A DNA stretch of 64,000 bases from Oscillibacter sp. (GTDB taxonomy: Bacteria; Bacillota; Clostridia; Oscillospirales; Oscillospiraceae): assembly GCA_022795445.1 (NCBI GenBank), contig JAAWGR010000004.1, positions 1 to 64,000 on the forward strand. The letters are read 5' to 3'. The translations under genes and the position numbers were made by a program. The notes under the pieces were generated by a model. It saw only the letters and a program-made list of their open reading frames with translations, searched no databases and was not told the origin of the DNA. This document shows positions 32,821 through 41,114 of the stretch, in pieces. Every line of letters begins with the position of its first letter. Positions within the stretch are counted from its first letter, which is position 1.

Positions 32821-33675
32821 ATGGAAGTCATCTATTATTATGACAGCAGTTTCGAGGGATTCCTCTGCTGTATTTTCGACAGCTACCTATGTAAAGAAAT
32901 CCCCGCCGCAATCCAATGCGGTGGGGACGCTGTGTTGTCCTTATTCAGTTCCCGTACCGTCCAGACCGACCGCAGCCACGCCGCCCGCGTCCTGCGAAAG
33001 GTTTCGCTTATCGCGCCAGAAGCCGGTACCCTCCTTTGGCACGGCTTCCTCTCCTGCCTGCCAGAGAAAGAAATGCACCTCTATCGCTTTGTGGCAAAGC
33101 TTCTGCGGGAAGGGCCTGGGTTTCTGCGCGACCGCTCCAACGAAACACTATTCCCTATCGCCAGAGCTGTGCAGCACCTGCGCGAAGAAGCACATCTGCT
33201 CAAAGGCTTTGTTCGCTTCTCCGATCTGGGCGGCGTGCTGGGCGGCGAGATCGAACCTAAAAACCGTGTCCTGCCTCTTCTTCGCAGCCACTTCTGCGCA
33301 CGGTGCCATAACGAACGGTTTTTTCTCTATGACCGAACCAACAAAGAAGCGCTCTTTTATGCCAATGGAAAGGCCGTCATCCAGCCTTTGGACTATTTCC
33401 AAATGGCCCCGCCTGACGAAACCGAAGCCCGCTTTCGCATCCTCTGGAAACGCTTTTATGATACAATTGCCATCAAGGAGCGATACAACCCCCGCTGCCG
33501 TATGACCCATATGCCAAAACGTTACTGGAACACTATGACCGAGTTCCAGTGCGAGGACTATTTTAAGGCACAAACGCCTCCCGCAAACGCTGCAATCCCC
33601 GGCGCTCCAGCCGTGAGACCTGCACCTGCGACACCCCTAGAATCCGGGCTGTCTGCTCCTGCGTCAACCCCTTGA
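32821..33675 (+). CDS. DUF4130-type DNA metabolism protein, partner of the radical SAM protein
   Basis: This protein starts MEVIYYYDSSFEGFLCCIFD, the hallmark of the TIGR03915/DUF4130 family that is nearly always next to the preceding radical SAM gene and in some species is fused to a uracil-DNA glycosylase domain. Core residues include FVAKLLREGPGFLRDRSNET and RFSDLGGVLGGEIEPKNRVL. A late segment, YNPRCRMTHMPKRYWNTMTE, closes the family domain near residue 245. The last 36 residues, rich in Ala and Pro, lie entirely opposite the end of sigF (113-nt convergent overlap). They are probably not conserved. GGAGG precedes the ATG. Confidence 0.8.
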   Translation: MEVIYYYDSSFEGFLCCIFDSYLCKEIPAAIQCGGDAVLSLFSSRTVQTDRSHAARVLRKVSLIAPEAGTLLWHGFLSCLPEKEMHLYRFVAKLLREGPGFLRDRSNETLFPIARAVQHLREEAHLLKGFVRFSDLGGVLGGEIEPKNRVLPLLRSHFCARCHNERFFLYDRTNKEALFYANGKAVIQPLDYFQMAPPDETEARFRILWKRFYDTIAIKERYNPRCRMTHMPKRYWNTMTEFQCEDYFKAQTPPANAAIPGAPAVRPAPATPLESGLSAPASTP

Positions 33676-34267
33676 AATACCGCAGGAGCACCGTCATGCG
33701 CTCTTTTTCCGGCAGCTTGTCAATGGCTTCCCGCAGGGCGATACGCTCTACAAGACTTTCCTCCGGCGCGTCCGTGCCAAGAACGCCCTCTAGCGTCAAA
33801 CCGTCCGCCGTTTCCTGCTGTAAGGATTCCGGTGCATCCGTTGCCAGGTCCGTCTGGGCAATTTCCTCCGGCGTCAGGCCTGTGGCCTCCGACAACTCCG
33901 ACAAGGCTGGCTCTCGGCCTAATGTGTGGCGCAGACGCTCTCGGGCACTATACAGCATTTGTGCCTGCTCGCGGATACTGCGGCCTACCTTCAACGCCCC
34001 GTCATCTCGGAGGAAACGCCGAATCTCTCCCGCAATCTTCGGCACAGCGTAGGTCGAAAAACATGTGCCGTAATCAAAGTCAAAGCCCTGCACCGCCTTC
34101 AGAAAACCTAAACAGCCCAGTTGGTACAAATCGTCCGGCTCTACCCCCCGGCCATAGTAACGGCGTACAACACTCCAAATCAGGCCGTTGTTCTCAATCA
34201 CGGCCTGTTCGCACGCATCCCGGTCCCCTTGCTGCGCCGCCCGGAGCAGCTCCAATGTGGCGCTCAT
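33563..34267 (-). CDS. sigF: Sporulation sigma factor F
   Basis: This 234-residue sigma-70 family factor directs early forespore transcription. Region 2 reads NNGLIWSVVRRYYGRGVEPD and YQLGCLGFLKAVQGFDFDYG, with FSTYAVPKIAGEIRRFLRDD for -10 recognition. Region 4 has LPEKERMTVLLRYFKGLTQE and the helix-turn-helix ARILGVSQVQVSRLERRGLQ. Position behind spoIIAA and spoIIAB, with a 4-nt ATGA overlap, confirms sigF rather than sigG or sigB. SpoIIAB holds it inactive until SpoIIAA is dephosphorylated. Its 3' end overlaps the converging DUF4130 gene. Confidence 0.95.
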   Translation of the reverse strand: MSATLELLRAAQQGDRDACEQAVIENNGLIWSVVRRYYGRGVEPDDLYQLGCLGFLKAVQGFDFDYGTCFSTYAVPKIAGEIRRFLRDDGALKVGRSIREQAQMLYSARERLRHTLGREPALSELSEATGLTPEEIAQTDLATDAPESLQQETADGLTLEGVLGTDAPEESLVERIALREAIDKLPEKERMTVLLRYFKGLTQEQTARILGVSQVQVSRLERRGLQRLREAFVP

Positions 34268-34713
34268 TTCGGCGCTTTTATACGGGACGCCAGCTTCTTT
34301 TTCATCACAACCGTCGTCCCTCTGCCAACCGCTGAGCGAACCACCACTTTGTCCATAAAACTTTCCATGATCGTAAAGCCCATACCGCTCCGCTCCTCGC
34401 CGCCGGTGGTATACATCGGCTGCCGGGCCTTGTCAATATCCGGAATGCCCCGACCATAGTCCCTGATGGTCAGTTCTAAAACATTGTCTGGACATATCCG
34501 GATTTTTAGCTGCACCTTTCCAATATTGTCCGGATAAGCATGGACAATTGCATTCGTAACCGCCTCGCTGACTGCGGTTTTAACATCCTCCAGCTCATTG
34601 AGCGTCGGGTCCATCTGAGCGGCGAAACAGGCCGCAGCAGACCGCACAAAGCCTTCGTTCCGGCTGTGGCTGGGGAACTCCATCGCCACCTCGTTTATTG
34701 CCCTGGTTTTCAT
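34264..34713 (-). CDS. spoIIAB: Anti-sigma F factor and kinase SpoIIAB
   Basis: This 149-residue GHKL-fold protein both binds sigma F and phosphorylates SpoIIAA. The ATP site is visible as N-box AVSEAVTNAIVHAY, G1 IRDYGRGIPDIDKA and G2-like GGEERSGMGFTIMESFMDKV. Length is as usual for the family. It sits 13 nt after spoIIAA and overlaps sigF by 4 nt, the conserved three-gene spoIIA operon of spore formers. Confidence 0.95.
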   Translation of the reverse strand: MKTRAINEVAMEFPSHSRNEGFVRSAAACFAAQMDPTLNELEDVKTAVSEAVTNAIVHAYPDNIGKVQLKIRICPDNVLELTIRDYGRGIPDIDKARQPMYTTGGEERSGMGFTIMESFMDKVVVRSAVGRGTTVVMKKKLASRIKAPK

Positions 34714-34726
34714 TATGTAAACCTCC

Positions 34727-35032
34727 TTATTTGATCGTCACTAGCCGGCTGACACCGGCTGCGTCCAGGACACGCTTGGCCTGGGGCGGGATGTTCCGCA
34801 CTAGAAGGCTGCCGTCCAAAAGCTGCATTCGCTGCTGCGCCCGCAAAATCAAGGCAATACCCGAGCTGTCCATGAAGGTCACGCCTTCCATATCTAACAC
34901 CAGCTTCCGCGGCAGAGCCGCGTCCAAAGCCATTTCCAGCTCCCGGAGAGCACTGCGGGCACCATGATGGTCCAATTCTCCACGGAGTTCCAGGAGCAGG
35001 TTCCGGTCTGCACTTTTTGCCAGAATTTCCAT
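34727..35032 (-). CDS. spoIIAA: Anti-anti-sigma factor SpoIIAA
   Basis: The start is moved to ATG 35032 (MEILAKSADRNLLLELRGEL) behind GAGGGGGAG, giving 101 residues; the track's extra 24 residues have no ribosome site. A STAS domain carries the phosphorylated Ser in VTFMDSSGIALILRAQQRM. Unphosphorylated SpoIIAA pulls SpoIIAB off sigma F. In the family, SpoIIE phosphatase triggers this in the forespore. An AGGAA element about 120 bp upstream might belong to a sigma-H promoter, but I cannot place a clear -10. Confidence 0.93.
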   Translation of the reverse strand: MEILAKSADRNLLLELRGELDHHGARSALRELEMALDAALPRKLVLDMEGVTFMDSSGIALILRAQQRMQLLDGSLLVRNIPPQAKRVLDAAGVSRLVTIK

Positions 35033-35236
35033 ATGTCTCCCCCTCTTTTCCAGATGACGGCCTCTCTGCCAGGCTTGTCCGAGAGCGTACGCCCCGGTTT
35101 CCACTTTCTTGTATCATACCATTTTCCGCTAAGGTTTTCTGTCGAATTTTTAGCCGCTTCCTATATTTTTCACAAAAAAACCGACGCAGATTTTACTATT
35201 CTTTTTCCCTATTTGCAGTAGTTTTTATTTTTCCAT

Positions 35237-35264
35237 TTGCAAACGATCAAAAATATGATACAAT
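35237..35264 (+). promoter_or_regulatory. Sigma-A promoter of the aldo/keto reductase gene
   Basis: TTGCAA and TACAAT are 16 bp apart, 58 bp before the start. Confidence 0.65.
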
Positions 35265-35322
35265 ACCTTTCGCAGAATGTCGGTTTGAGGCAATTTCTTT
35301 GGGGAAAAACGGAGGTTATAAT

Positions 35323-36345
35323 ATGGAAAAAGTCAGATTGGGCCGCTCGGAACTGTTGGTTACCAAAACCGCATTTGGTGCGCTGCCTATCCAGCGTATC
35401 TCGAAAGAAGACGCGGCGCGTTTGGTTCGCCGTGCATATGAAGCAGGCATCAACTATTTTGATACCGCAAACTCATATACAGACAGTGAAGAGAAGCTGG
35501 GTTATGCATTTGAAGGTATCCGGCAAAATGTGGTGATTTCTACAAAAAGCGCCGGCACAGACCGGAAAACTGTACAGGCACATATTGAGAATAGCCTGCG
35601 GATGCTGAAGACCGATTATATCGATTTATTGCAGTTCCATAACCCAGAAAAAATGCCGGATATCAACGATCCAGAAGGGCCGTTTGCCGCTGCTCTTGCG
35701 ATGAAACAGAAAGGTTATGTGCGCCACATCGGCATTACAAACCATCGTTTAAATGTAGCAAAAGAGGCCATTGCATCCGGAAATTTTGAGACATTACAGT
35801 TTCCATTTTGCTATCTTGCGACGGAAAAAGACATCGAATTAGTAGAAGCATGCAAGGCGGCAGATATGGGTTTTATCGCAATGAAGGGACTTTCCGGCGG
35901 TATTTTAAATAATGCAGCGGCATGTTATGCGTTTATGCAGAAGTACGAAAATGTGGTGCCAATTTGGGGAATCCAGCGCGAGGAAGAGTTAGAGCAATGG
36001 CTGGAACTGACAGAAAAAAAGGTAACGATGACGCCAGAGCTTCAGGCGGTGATTGACGCGGACCGGAAAGAATTGTCGGGTACATTTTGCAGAGGCTGCG
36101 GATATTGTTTACCATGTGCGGCGAACATTGATATTCCGATGTCGGCACGTATGACACCGCTGATGAATCGCTCGCCGTATGAACCATATTTGAGCGATGA
36201 GTGGTATGAGAAGATGCATCGTATTGAGAATTGTGTGCATTGCAATGCGTGCAGGAGCCGCTGTCCATATGGCTTGGATACGCCTGCACTTTTGGCAGAA
36301 ATGCTGAAAGATTATGATGCATTTTACGCAGAACATCATAAGTAA
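35323..36345 (+). CDS. Aldo/keto reductase with C-terminal 4Fe-4S motifs
   Basis: The start is set at ATG 35323 (MEKVRLGRSELLVTKTAFGA) after GGAGG; the track's longer start runs through the promoter. The 340-residue AKR-fold protein has the catalytic Tyr region INYFDTANSYTDSEEKLGYA, and KADYIDLLQFHNPE-like and GITNHRLN segments. The C-terminus adds two Cys clusters, CRGCGYCLPC and CVHCNACRSRCPYG, typical of the ferredoxin-like COG1453 group in anaerobes. It probably reduces carbonyls with NAD(P)H or moves electrons to an Fe-S partner; the substrate is unknown. The gene is A/T-richer than its neighbours. Confidence 0.88.
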   Translation: MEKVRLGRSELLVTKTAFGALPIQRISKEDAARLVRRAYEAGINYFDTANSYTDSEEKLGYAFEGIRQNVVISTKSAGTDRKTVQAHIENSLRMLKTDYIDLLQFHNPEKMPDINDPEGPFAAALAMKQKGYVRHIGITNHRLNVAKEAIASGNFETLQFPFCYLATEKDIELVEACKAADMGFIAMKGLSGGILNNAAACYAFMQKYENVVPIWGIQREEELEQWLELTEKKVTMTPELQAVIDADRKELSGTFCRGCGYCLPCAANIDIPMSARMTPLMNRSPYEPYLSDEWYEKMHRIENCVHCNACRSRCPYGLDTPALLAEMLKDYDAFYAEHHK

Positions 36346-36405
36346 TTTGACCAGATAACTACACAAAGTAACTATTTAGCAAGGCTTTTTCGCTGATAAA
36401 ATACA

Positions 36406-36445
36406 AGAGCGTATTCAGGATACTGCACCTGAATACGCTCTTTTT
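36406..36445. terminator. Intrinsic terminator after the aldo/keto reductase
   Basis: AGAGCGTATTCAGG and CCTGAATACGCTCT form a perfect 14-bp stem followed by T5. Confidence 0.9.
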
Positions 36446-36527
36446 CCTCGGGGAGAAAATTGGACAAATCCGCCAGCTATAAAATAGCCAAATGGAACGC
36501 TCTGTACGGTCGGACTCGTCCATTGTA

Positions 36528-37127
36528 TTATGGGATCACCTCAATTCCGAGGATTGTGGCCACCACAGCAGCTTGGGAGCTGTGAATTTTCGCGCCCCGC
36601 AGCTCTTTGCAGGTTTCCGAAAGGGTAATTTTATCGAGGATACAGTCCGATAAATCAATGCCTTTCAGCTCCGATTTGAAGAAATCAACATGCGTAAAAT
36701 TCACTTTTTTAAGCTCCATTTTCAAAAAGCGGTTTTCTTGAAAAGTCGTTTCTGTAAAATCAGTTTCCTCAATTTTATTGCGCTCCCAAACGCAATTTGT
36801 AAAATTTGCATAGCGCAGAAGCGCGTTATTTATAATACTGTCTTTAAAACGGCTTCTGCGAAAATCGCTGCCGTCTCCTTTGCTGCCAGTCCATTCGGAA
36901 TCCTTCCAAAAGCTCCGTTGAAACCGGCAGTTTATAAACGCGCAATCTTTAAAAATACATTCGTAAAACGCTGTTTCACTGAAATCACAGTCTGAAAAAA
37001 TACACTTATCAAAATCCGCTTTCTTAAAAGTTATCTCGCTCAGATCTAAGCCCTCCACGCTCTCGCGCTCGAACCTTTTAAGCGTTAAAAAGGCTTCTTC
37101 TTTGGCTTCAGCCAGAGCGTCTCTCAT
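36528..37127 (-). CDS. Pentapeptide repeat protein
   Basis: The start is ATG 37127 (MRDALAEAKEEAF), which overlaps the aldolase stop as ATGA; the track's longer version reads through that gene. The 200-residue product is made of A(D/N)LXX-like pentapeptides with central Phe or Leu (FKKADFDKCIFSDCDFSETA, FYECIFKDCAFINCRF). These should form a right-handed quadrilateral beta helix. Some relatives (Qnr, McbG) mimic DNA and protect gyrase, but most have no known role. It is low in GC and rich in Lys and Phe. Co-translation with an aldolase is unusual. Confidence 0.85.
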   Translation of the reverse strand: MRDALAEAKEEAFLTLKRFERESVEGLDLSEITFKKADFDKCIFSDCDFSETAFYECIFKDCAFINCRFQRSFWKDSEWTGSKGDGSDFRRSRFKDSIINNALLRYANFTNCVWERNKIEETDFTETTFQENRFLKMELKKVNFTHVDFFKSELKGIDLSDCILDKITLSETCKELRGAKIHSSQAAVVATILGIEVIP

Positions 37128-37894
37128 GCCCGAAATGTATCTACCATCTGTCGATACGCGTCGATCAGCGCAACCGTATCCACGCCCATCGTCATGCTGT
37201 CGAATCCCTGGCTTGCCCGTCTCTTCGCTTCTTCTGCACTGTTGCAATATATAAACGCCATTTTGTGATTTTTCTTGCAGGCACTTTGCACACGTTCTAA
37301 CGCACTGCACATCCGTTCACTGTCAAACTCCAGCGGGCAGCCCAGTGCAATCGACAGGTCAAACGGTCCCACAAAAATACCATCTACACCTTCCATGGCA
37401 GCGATTTCTTCAATGTGCTCCAAACAACCTACCGTCTCGCACTGCGGTATCAACAGCGTCTCCCGGTTGCACTGCGCAAAATATGCCTCCGTCCCTTGCA
37501 GCGATACTTCGTCATAACCCCAGCCGCCGTCTCTGGTGGGGCAAAAGCCGCGGTTCCCTACCGGCTGGAATTTCGCAAATTTTACCAACTTCTGCACTTG
37601 CTCCACCGTCTCAACCGCGGGGATAATCAGGCCCTTTGCACCGTAATCCAGCGCCTGCAAAACAACGCTTCTCGTAATCTCATTGATCCGGACAAGCGGT
37701 GTCAAACCCGCCGCGTCAGCTGCCGTGATGGAGGCCGAAACCACACCCGGATACGCCATGCAATGCTCTGTGTCAATCAGCACATAATCCAGCCCTGTGC
37801 GTCCTAAACATTCCACCACTTGCGCACTGTTTAACTGCGCAAATGTGCCGATTGACGGCTCGCCTTTTTCAAATTTCTCCAATAACTTATTCAT
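37124..37894 (-). CDS. HpcH/HpaI family aldolase
   Basis: This 256-residue class II (metal) aldolase cleaves 2-keto-3-deoxy sugar acids or 4-hydroxy-2-ketoacids to pyruvate and an aldehyde. Motifs: DYVLIDTEHCMAYPG with the metal-binding region, TPLVRINEITRSVVLQALDY, GAKGLIIPAVETVEQVQKLV, and GVDGIFVGPFDLSIALG with the second metal ligand. The substrate cannot be told; citrate-lyase-beta relatives differ in length. It lies 23 nt after the HAD gene and shares a 4-nt overlap with the pentapeptide gene. Confidence 0.9.
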   Translation of the reverse strand: MNKLLEKFEKGEPSIGTFAQLNSAQVVECLGRTGLDYVLIDTEHCMAYPGVVSASITAADAAGLTPLVRINEITRSVVLQALDYGAKGLIIPAVETVEQVQKLVKFAKFQPVGNRGFCPTRDGGWGYDEVSLQGTEAYFAQCNRETLLIPQCETVGCLEHIEEIAAMEGVDGIFVGPFDLSIALGCPLEFDSERMCSALERVQSACKKNHKMAFIYCNSAEEAKRRASQGFDSMTMGVDTVALIDAYRQMVDTFRA

Positions 37895-37917
37895 CTTTCT
37901 GCACTCCTTACTTTTTC

Positions 37918-38550
37918 TTATTTCCTATATAAAAGCTCTTCAAAACTTCGAATATACACATCACAGAAACTCCGCATTTCCGGTTCATCTTGAGCAAAAT
38001 ACCGGTCATAAACACCAATCACCCGCATCCTCGCCGCCCGCGCCCCGCGGCAAGCTGACAGGCTGTCGTCAAAGATTGTGCAGTCCTCCGGGACCACACC
38101 TGCTGCCGCTGCCGCCGCCTGCCAAATTTCCGGCTGCTTCTTCTCCATTCCCAAGTCTTGGGCAAACGTCACACGGTCAAAATATTTTTCCAAATCCAAA
38201 TGCTCCAGCGCTGTGTGGCAGTGCTCTGGCACACTGGAGGTTACCACTGCCAGCGTCCGGCCTTCTGCCTTGCACTGCTTCAGGTAAGCCCGTACGCCCG
38301 GCTTGACCGGCACATTGGCATAGGCATCCTTTGCCAACTCCATCCACTCCGCCATAATCTCCTCGCAGGATTCTTCCAAACGGCAAAATTCCTTTGTAAA
38401 TTTTGCCGCTAATGGGAAAATCGTGTGGGAAACGCCCTCATAATAGGCATGTGTATAGGACATCCCACGGCGGGACAGGAATTCCCGGTCTACATTTTTC
38501 CATACGCCGTTTGAATCAATCAACGTCCCATCCAAATCAAAGAAATACAA
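37918..38550 (-). CDS. HAD-superfamily phosphatase
   Basis: This 210-residue HAD-IA hydrolase has motif I FFDLDGTLIDSNG with the nucleophilic Asp, motif II LAVVTSSVPEH, a Lys before it, and motif III DCTIFDDSLSACRGARAA. An alpha-helical cap lies between motifs I and II, as in beta-phosphoglucomutase and phosphoglycolate phosphatase. The substrate is unknown; DNA-repair 3'-phosphoglycolate is one possibility given the glycosylase 3 nt upstream, but this is only context. Confidence 0.88.
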   Translation of the reverse strand: MYFFDLDGTLIDSNGVWKNVDREFLSRRGMSYTHAYYEGVSHTIFPLAAKFTKEFCRLEESCEEIMAEWMELAKDAYANVPVKPGVRAYLKQCKAEGRTLAVVTSSVPEHCHTALEHLDLEKYFDRVTFAQDLGMEKKQPEIWQAAAAAAGVVPEDCTIFDDSLSACRGARAARMRVIGVYDRYFAQDEPEMRSFCDVYIRSFEELLYRK

Positions 38551-38553
38551 CGC

Positions 38554-39171
38554 TCAATCCTCCTCTTCCAGCCAGAAGCGCCAAGGGAAATCCTTGGCCT
38601 CCTCCGCATAATCTACGCCGATCCGCGGTCCCGTTTTGACCTGCTCTTCCGGAACCGGCGGCGTAGTCATCCCAATGTCTTCCAAACAGTCACAAACAAA
38701 TAATACATCGGCCGTCAGGTCTAAGCCGTTCTCCGCCTTTGTCAACGACAAGGCGCGGCAGACCTTTCCCGGGCCATTTAGAAAATTCTTCTTCCGGTAA
38801 GGCGTCAAGGGCTTATCCCCATAACGCAGACGCTTCATGGTTCCCTCTCCCACTAACGGCGACAAGCCGCGAATCAAAACGGCAGCTGGCTCGCCTTCCG
38901 GCTCGGTGACAAAATTCAGACAGTTGTACATCCCATATATTAGATAAATGTAAGCGTAACCCGGCGGAAAGAACAGCGTGGCTGTCCGAGCTGTTTTGCG
39001 GTAATTGTATGCATGGCACGCCTTGTCGCAGCGGCCAATATAGGCCTCTGTTTCCACGATGCGGCCCGCCAGAAACTGCCCGTTCAGACGGCGAACCAGC
39101 ACTTTGCCCAATAATTGGCGCGCCGCCTCCAATGTATCCTGGTTATAGAATTCCCGGGAAAGCCTTGCCAT
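38554..39171 (-). CDS. mpg: 3-methyladenine (alkyladenine) DNA glycosylase, AAG/MPG family
   Basis: This 205-residue enzyme excises alkylated purines. Family marks: LLGKVLVRRLNGQFLAGRIV, then ETEAYIGRCDKACHAYNYRK with the catalytic Glu and the intercalating Tyr region, and YAYIYLIYGMYNCLNFVTEP. NGPGKVCRALSLTKAENGLDL follows, with RIGVDYAEEAKDFPWRFW at the end. Length and order are normal. It is first in a four-gene minus-strand unit. No LexA-like box is evident. Confidence 0.95.
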   Translation of the reverse strand: MARLSREFYNQDTLEAARQLLGKVLVRRLNGQFLAGRIVETEAYIGRCDKACHAYNYRKTARTATLFFPPGYAYIYLIYGMYNCLNFVTEPEGEPAAVLIRGLSPLVGEGTMKRLRYGDKPLTPYRKKNFLNGPGKVCRALSLTKAENGLDLTADVLFVCDCLEDIGMTTPPVPEEQVKTGPRIGVDYAEEAKDFPWRFWLEEED

Positions 39172-39349
39172 TTTCTCACCTCAGTGTTACAATATCGATT
39201 TATGCAGCGGCTTGCTTTCCGCCATAGTATAACCATCATTTTAATTCAAAAAAGAAGAGCGCAGAATCTAACCGCCGCTGTGCGGCTATTATATCATGAA
39301 CGACGGTGGGACACAAGAGAAAACCCACCCAGTAAAGAGAGGAATCGAT

Positions 39350-40255
39350 ATGAAAGTAAACCGTATCCGTCAAAACGTACTGCCGCTGATTACAGCGTTG
39401 ATTTGGGGTACCGCGTTCGTTGCCCAAAGCGTGGGCGCAGACTACATGGGCCCCTTCACCTTCAATGGCCTCCGAGCTGTGATCGCCTTTTTCTTCCTGC
39501 TGGCCCTATGCGCCTTGCGGCGTTCTATGCGCCGGAACGTACAAACCGAAACCGCGCCTGCCTCCCGGCGGGATTTGGCTTTGGGCGGCCTGTGCTGCGG
39601 CTCCGCGCTGGCAATTGCCAGTTTCTTTCAGCAAAAGGGAATCGAAACCACCACCTCCGGCAAAGCCGGCTTTATTACTGCGCTGTACATCGTTCTGGTA
39701 CCGATTATGGGCCTTTTCCTGCACAAGCGGGTCCCCAAAACTGTGTGGGGCAGCGTTGTTTTGGCTGTGGCAGGGCTTTATTGCCTCTGCATTACAGAAA
39801 ATTTCTCCATCACCAGCGGCGACTTTTACATTTTGCTCTGTGCGTTCTGCTTTGCAGTACAGATTATGGTTGTTGACCATTTCACCCAGAAAGTCGACGG
39901 CGTTGAACTTTCCTGCGCACAATTCCTGGTGATGACCGTCATCTCTATCCTTGGGATGCTGACGGAACCGTTCCCGCCGGCAGAGACTTTGAGCGCCTGG
40001 ATTTGGCCGGTGCTGTACGTGGGCGTTTTTTCCAGCGGCGTGGCATATACGCTGCAAATCCTGGCGCAAAAGGATTCCGACCCGGCGGTGGTGTCCTTGC
40101 TGATGAGCATGGAATCTGTGTTTGCCACCATTGCAGGGGCCATTATTTTGGGGGACCGCATGAGTGGTAAGGAGTATTTTGGCTGTGTGCTGATGCTTGC
40201 GGCAGTGATTTTGGCACAGCTTCCAGAACCAAAGCAGAAAACTGCGCAGGATTAG
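39350..40255 (+). CDS. EamA/DMT-family transporter
   Basis: The start is set at ATG 39350 (MKVNRIRQNVLPLITALIWG) with GAGAGGAAT ahead, giving 301 residues. Ten hydrophobic helices make the two EamA repeats. Recognisable points are LITALIWGTAFVAQSVGADY, KAGFITALYIVLVPIMGLFL in repeat 1, and SLLMSMESVFATIAGAIILG in repeat 2. Members export or import small metabolites; the cargo is unknown. A small hairpin (GCCGCTGTGCGGC) lies upstream. Confidence 0.9.
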   Translation: MKVNRIRQNVLPLITALIWGTAFVAQSVGADYMGPFTFNGLRAVIAFFFLLALCALRRSMRRNVQTETAPASRRDLALGGLCCGSALAIASFFQQKGIETTTSGKAGFITALYIVLVPIMGLFLHKRVPKTVWGSVVLAVAGLYCLCITENFSITSGDFYILLCAFCFAVQIMVVDHFTQKVDGVELSCAQFLVMTVISILGMLTEPFPPAETLSAWIWPVLYVGVFSSGVAYTLQILAQKDSDPAVVSLLMSMESVFATIAGAIILGDRMSGKEYFGCVLMLAAVILAQLPEPKQKTAQD

Positions 40256-40325
40256 AGCGTATAGGCTCTGTACATCCCCGTTGAGTGTCGAAGCAGCGAC
40301 GCAGGCAGCTATGCAAGGGTGTCGC

Positions 40326-40354
40326 TGGACAAAAATGGATTTGTGTGTTATGAT
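40326..40354 (+). promoter_or_regulatory. Sigma-A promoter of tagA-tmk
   Basis: TGGACA and TATGAT are 17 bp apart, followed directly by AAGGAGG. A tiny ORF (ATGATTGAGGTG, 11 codons) precedes the GTG start of tagA. Confidence 0.55.
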
Positions 40355-40388
40355 AAGGAGGTATCCTGTTTATGATTGAGGTGATTCC

Positions 40389-41114
40389 GTGCGAGTTGAC
40401 GTTCTAGGCGTTGGCTTTGATAATTTGACCATGATGGAAGCCGTTGAACAGGGCATGGCCCTGCTGAACAGCCCTGGAGCACACTACGTCGCTACCCCAA
40501 ACCCGGAAATCGTGGAACTTTGCCGGGAAAATCCGGCGGCCCGGCAGGCCGTCAACGGTGCGGACCTGGTCCTTGCCGACGGCATTGGCGTAATCAAAGG
40601 GGCCGCTATGTTGGGTACCCCCCTGCGAGACCGTGTTCCTGGTATTGAATTCGCCACTGGACTGATGGCCCGTATGGCAAAGGATCACCGCTCCCTCTAC
40701 CTGTTGGGTGCAAAGCCCGGCGTTGCAGAAGCTGCCGCGAAAAACCTCAAGGAACGTTACTTCGGCTTGAAAATCGCCGGAACCCACGATGGCTACTTTC
40801 AGGATGACATCCCCGTTGTCAACGCCATCCGAGCCAGCGGCGCGGATGTAGTGTTTGTATGCCTGGGAGCGCCAAAGCAGGAACTTTGGATGGCCAAGTA
40901 CGGCGCAGAAACCGGCGCGCACCTGCTCTGCGGCCTTGGCGGAAGCCTGAACGTATTCGCAGGCGTCGCAGAACGCGCCCCAAAATTCTGGCGTGACCAT
41001 GGACTGGAATGGTTCTACCGCTTATGCAAAGAACCCTCCCGTTTGGGCCGTATGATGAAATTGCCGCTGTTTCTCATCCATGTGCAGCAGGAGAAAAAGA
41101 AAAATGAAGGGTAA
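40389..41114 (+). CDS. tagA: WecG/TagA/CpsF-family glycosyltransferase (ManNAc transferase)
   Basis: A GTG start behind GAGGTG gives a 241-residue GT26 enzyme. It adds ManNAc to GlcNAc-PP-undecaprenol, the second step of wall glycopolymer linkage-unit synthesis. Conserved segments: VATPNPEIVELCRENPAARQ, LVLADGIGVIKGAAMLGTPL, RVPGIEFATGLMARMAK, YLLGAKPGVAEAAAKNLKER and VCLGAPKQELWMAKYGAE. GDEP-type TagF/TagB partners are not in the window. It fits tagO and wecB at 18-20 kb. It overlaps tmk by 11 nt. Confidence 0.92.
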   Translation: MRVDVLGVGFDNLTMMEAVEQGMALLNSPGAHYVATPNPEIVELCRENPAARQAVNGADLVLADGIGVIKGAAMLGTPLRDRVPGIEFATGLMARMAKDHRSLYLLGAKPGVAEAAAKNLKERYFGLKIAGTHDGYFQDDIPVVNAIRASGADVVFVCLGAPKQELWMAKYGAETGAHLLCGLGGSLNVFAGVAERAPKFWRDHGLEWFYRLCKEPSRLGRMMKLPLFLIHVQQEKKKNEG

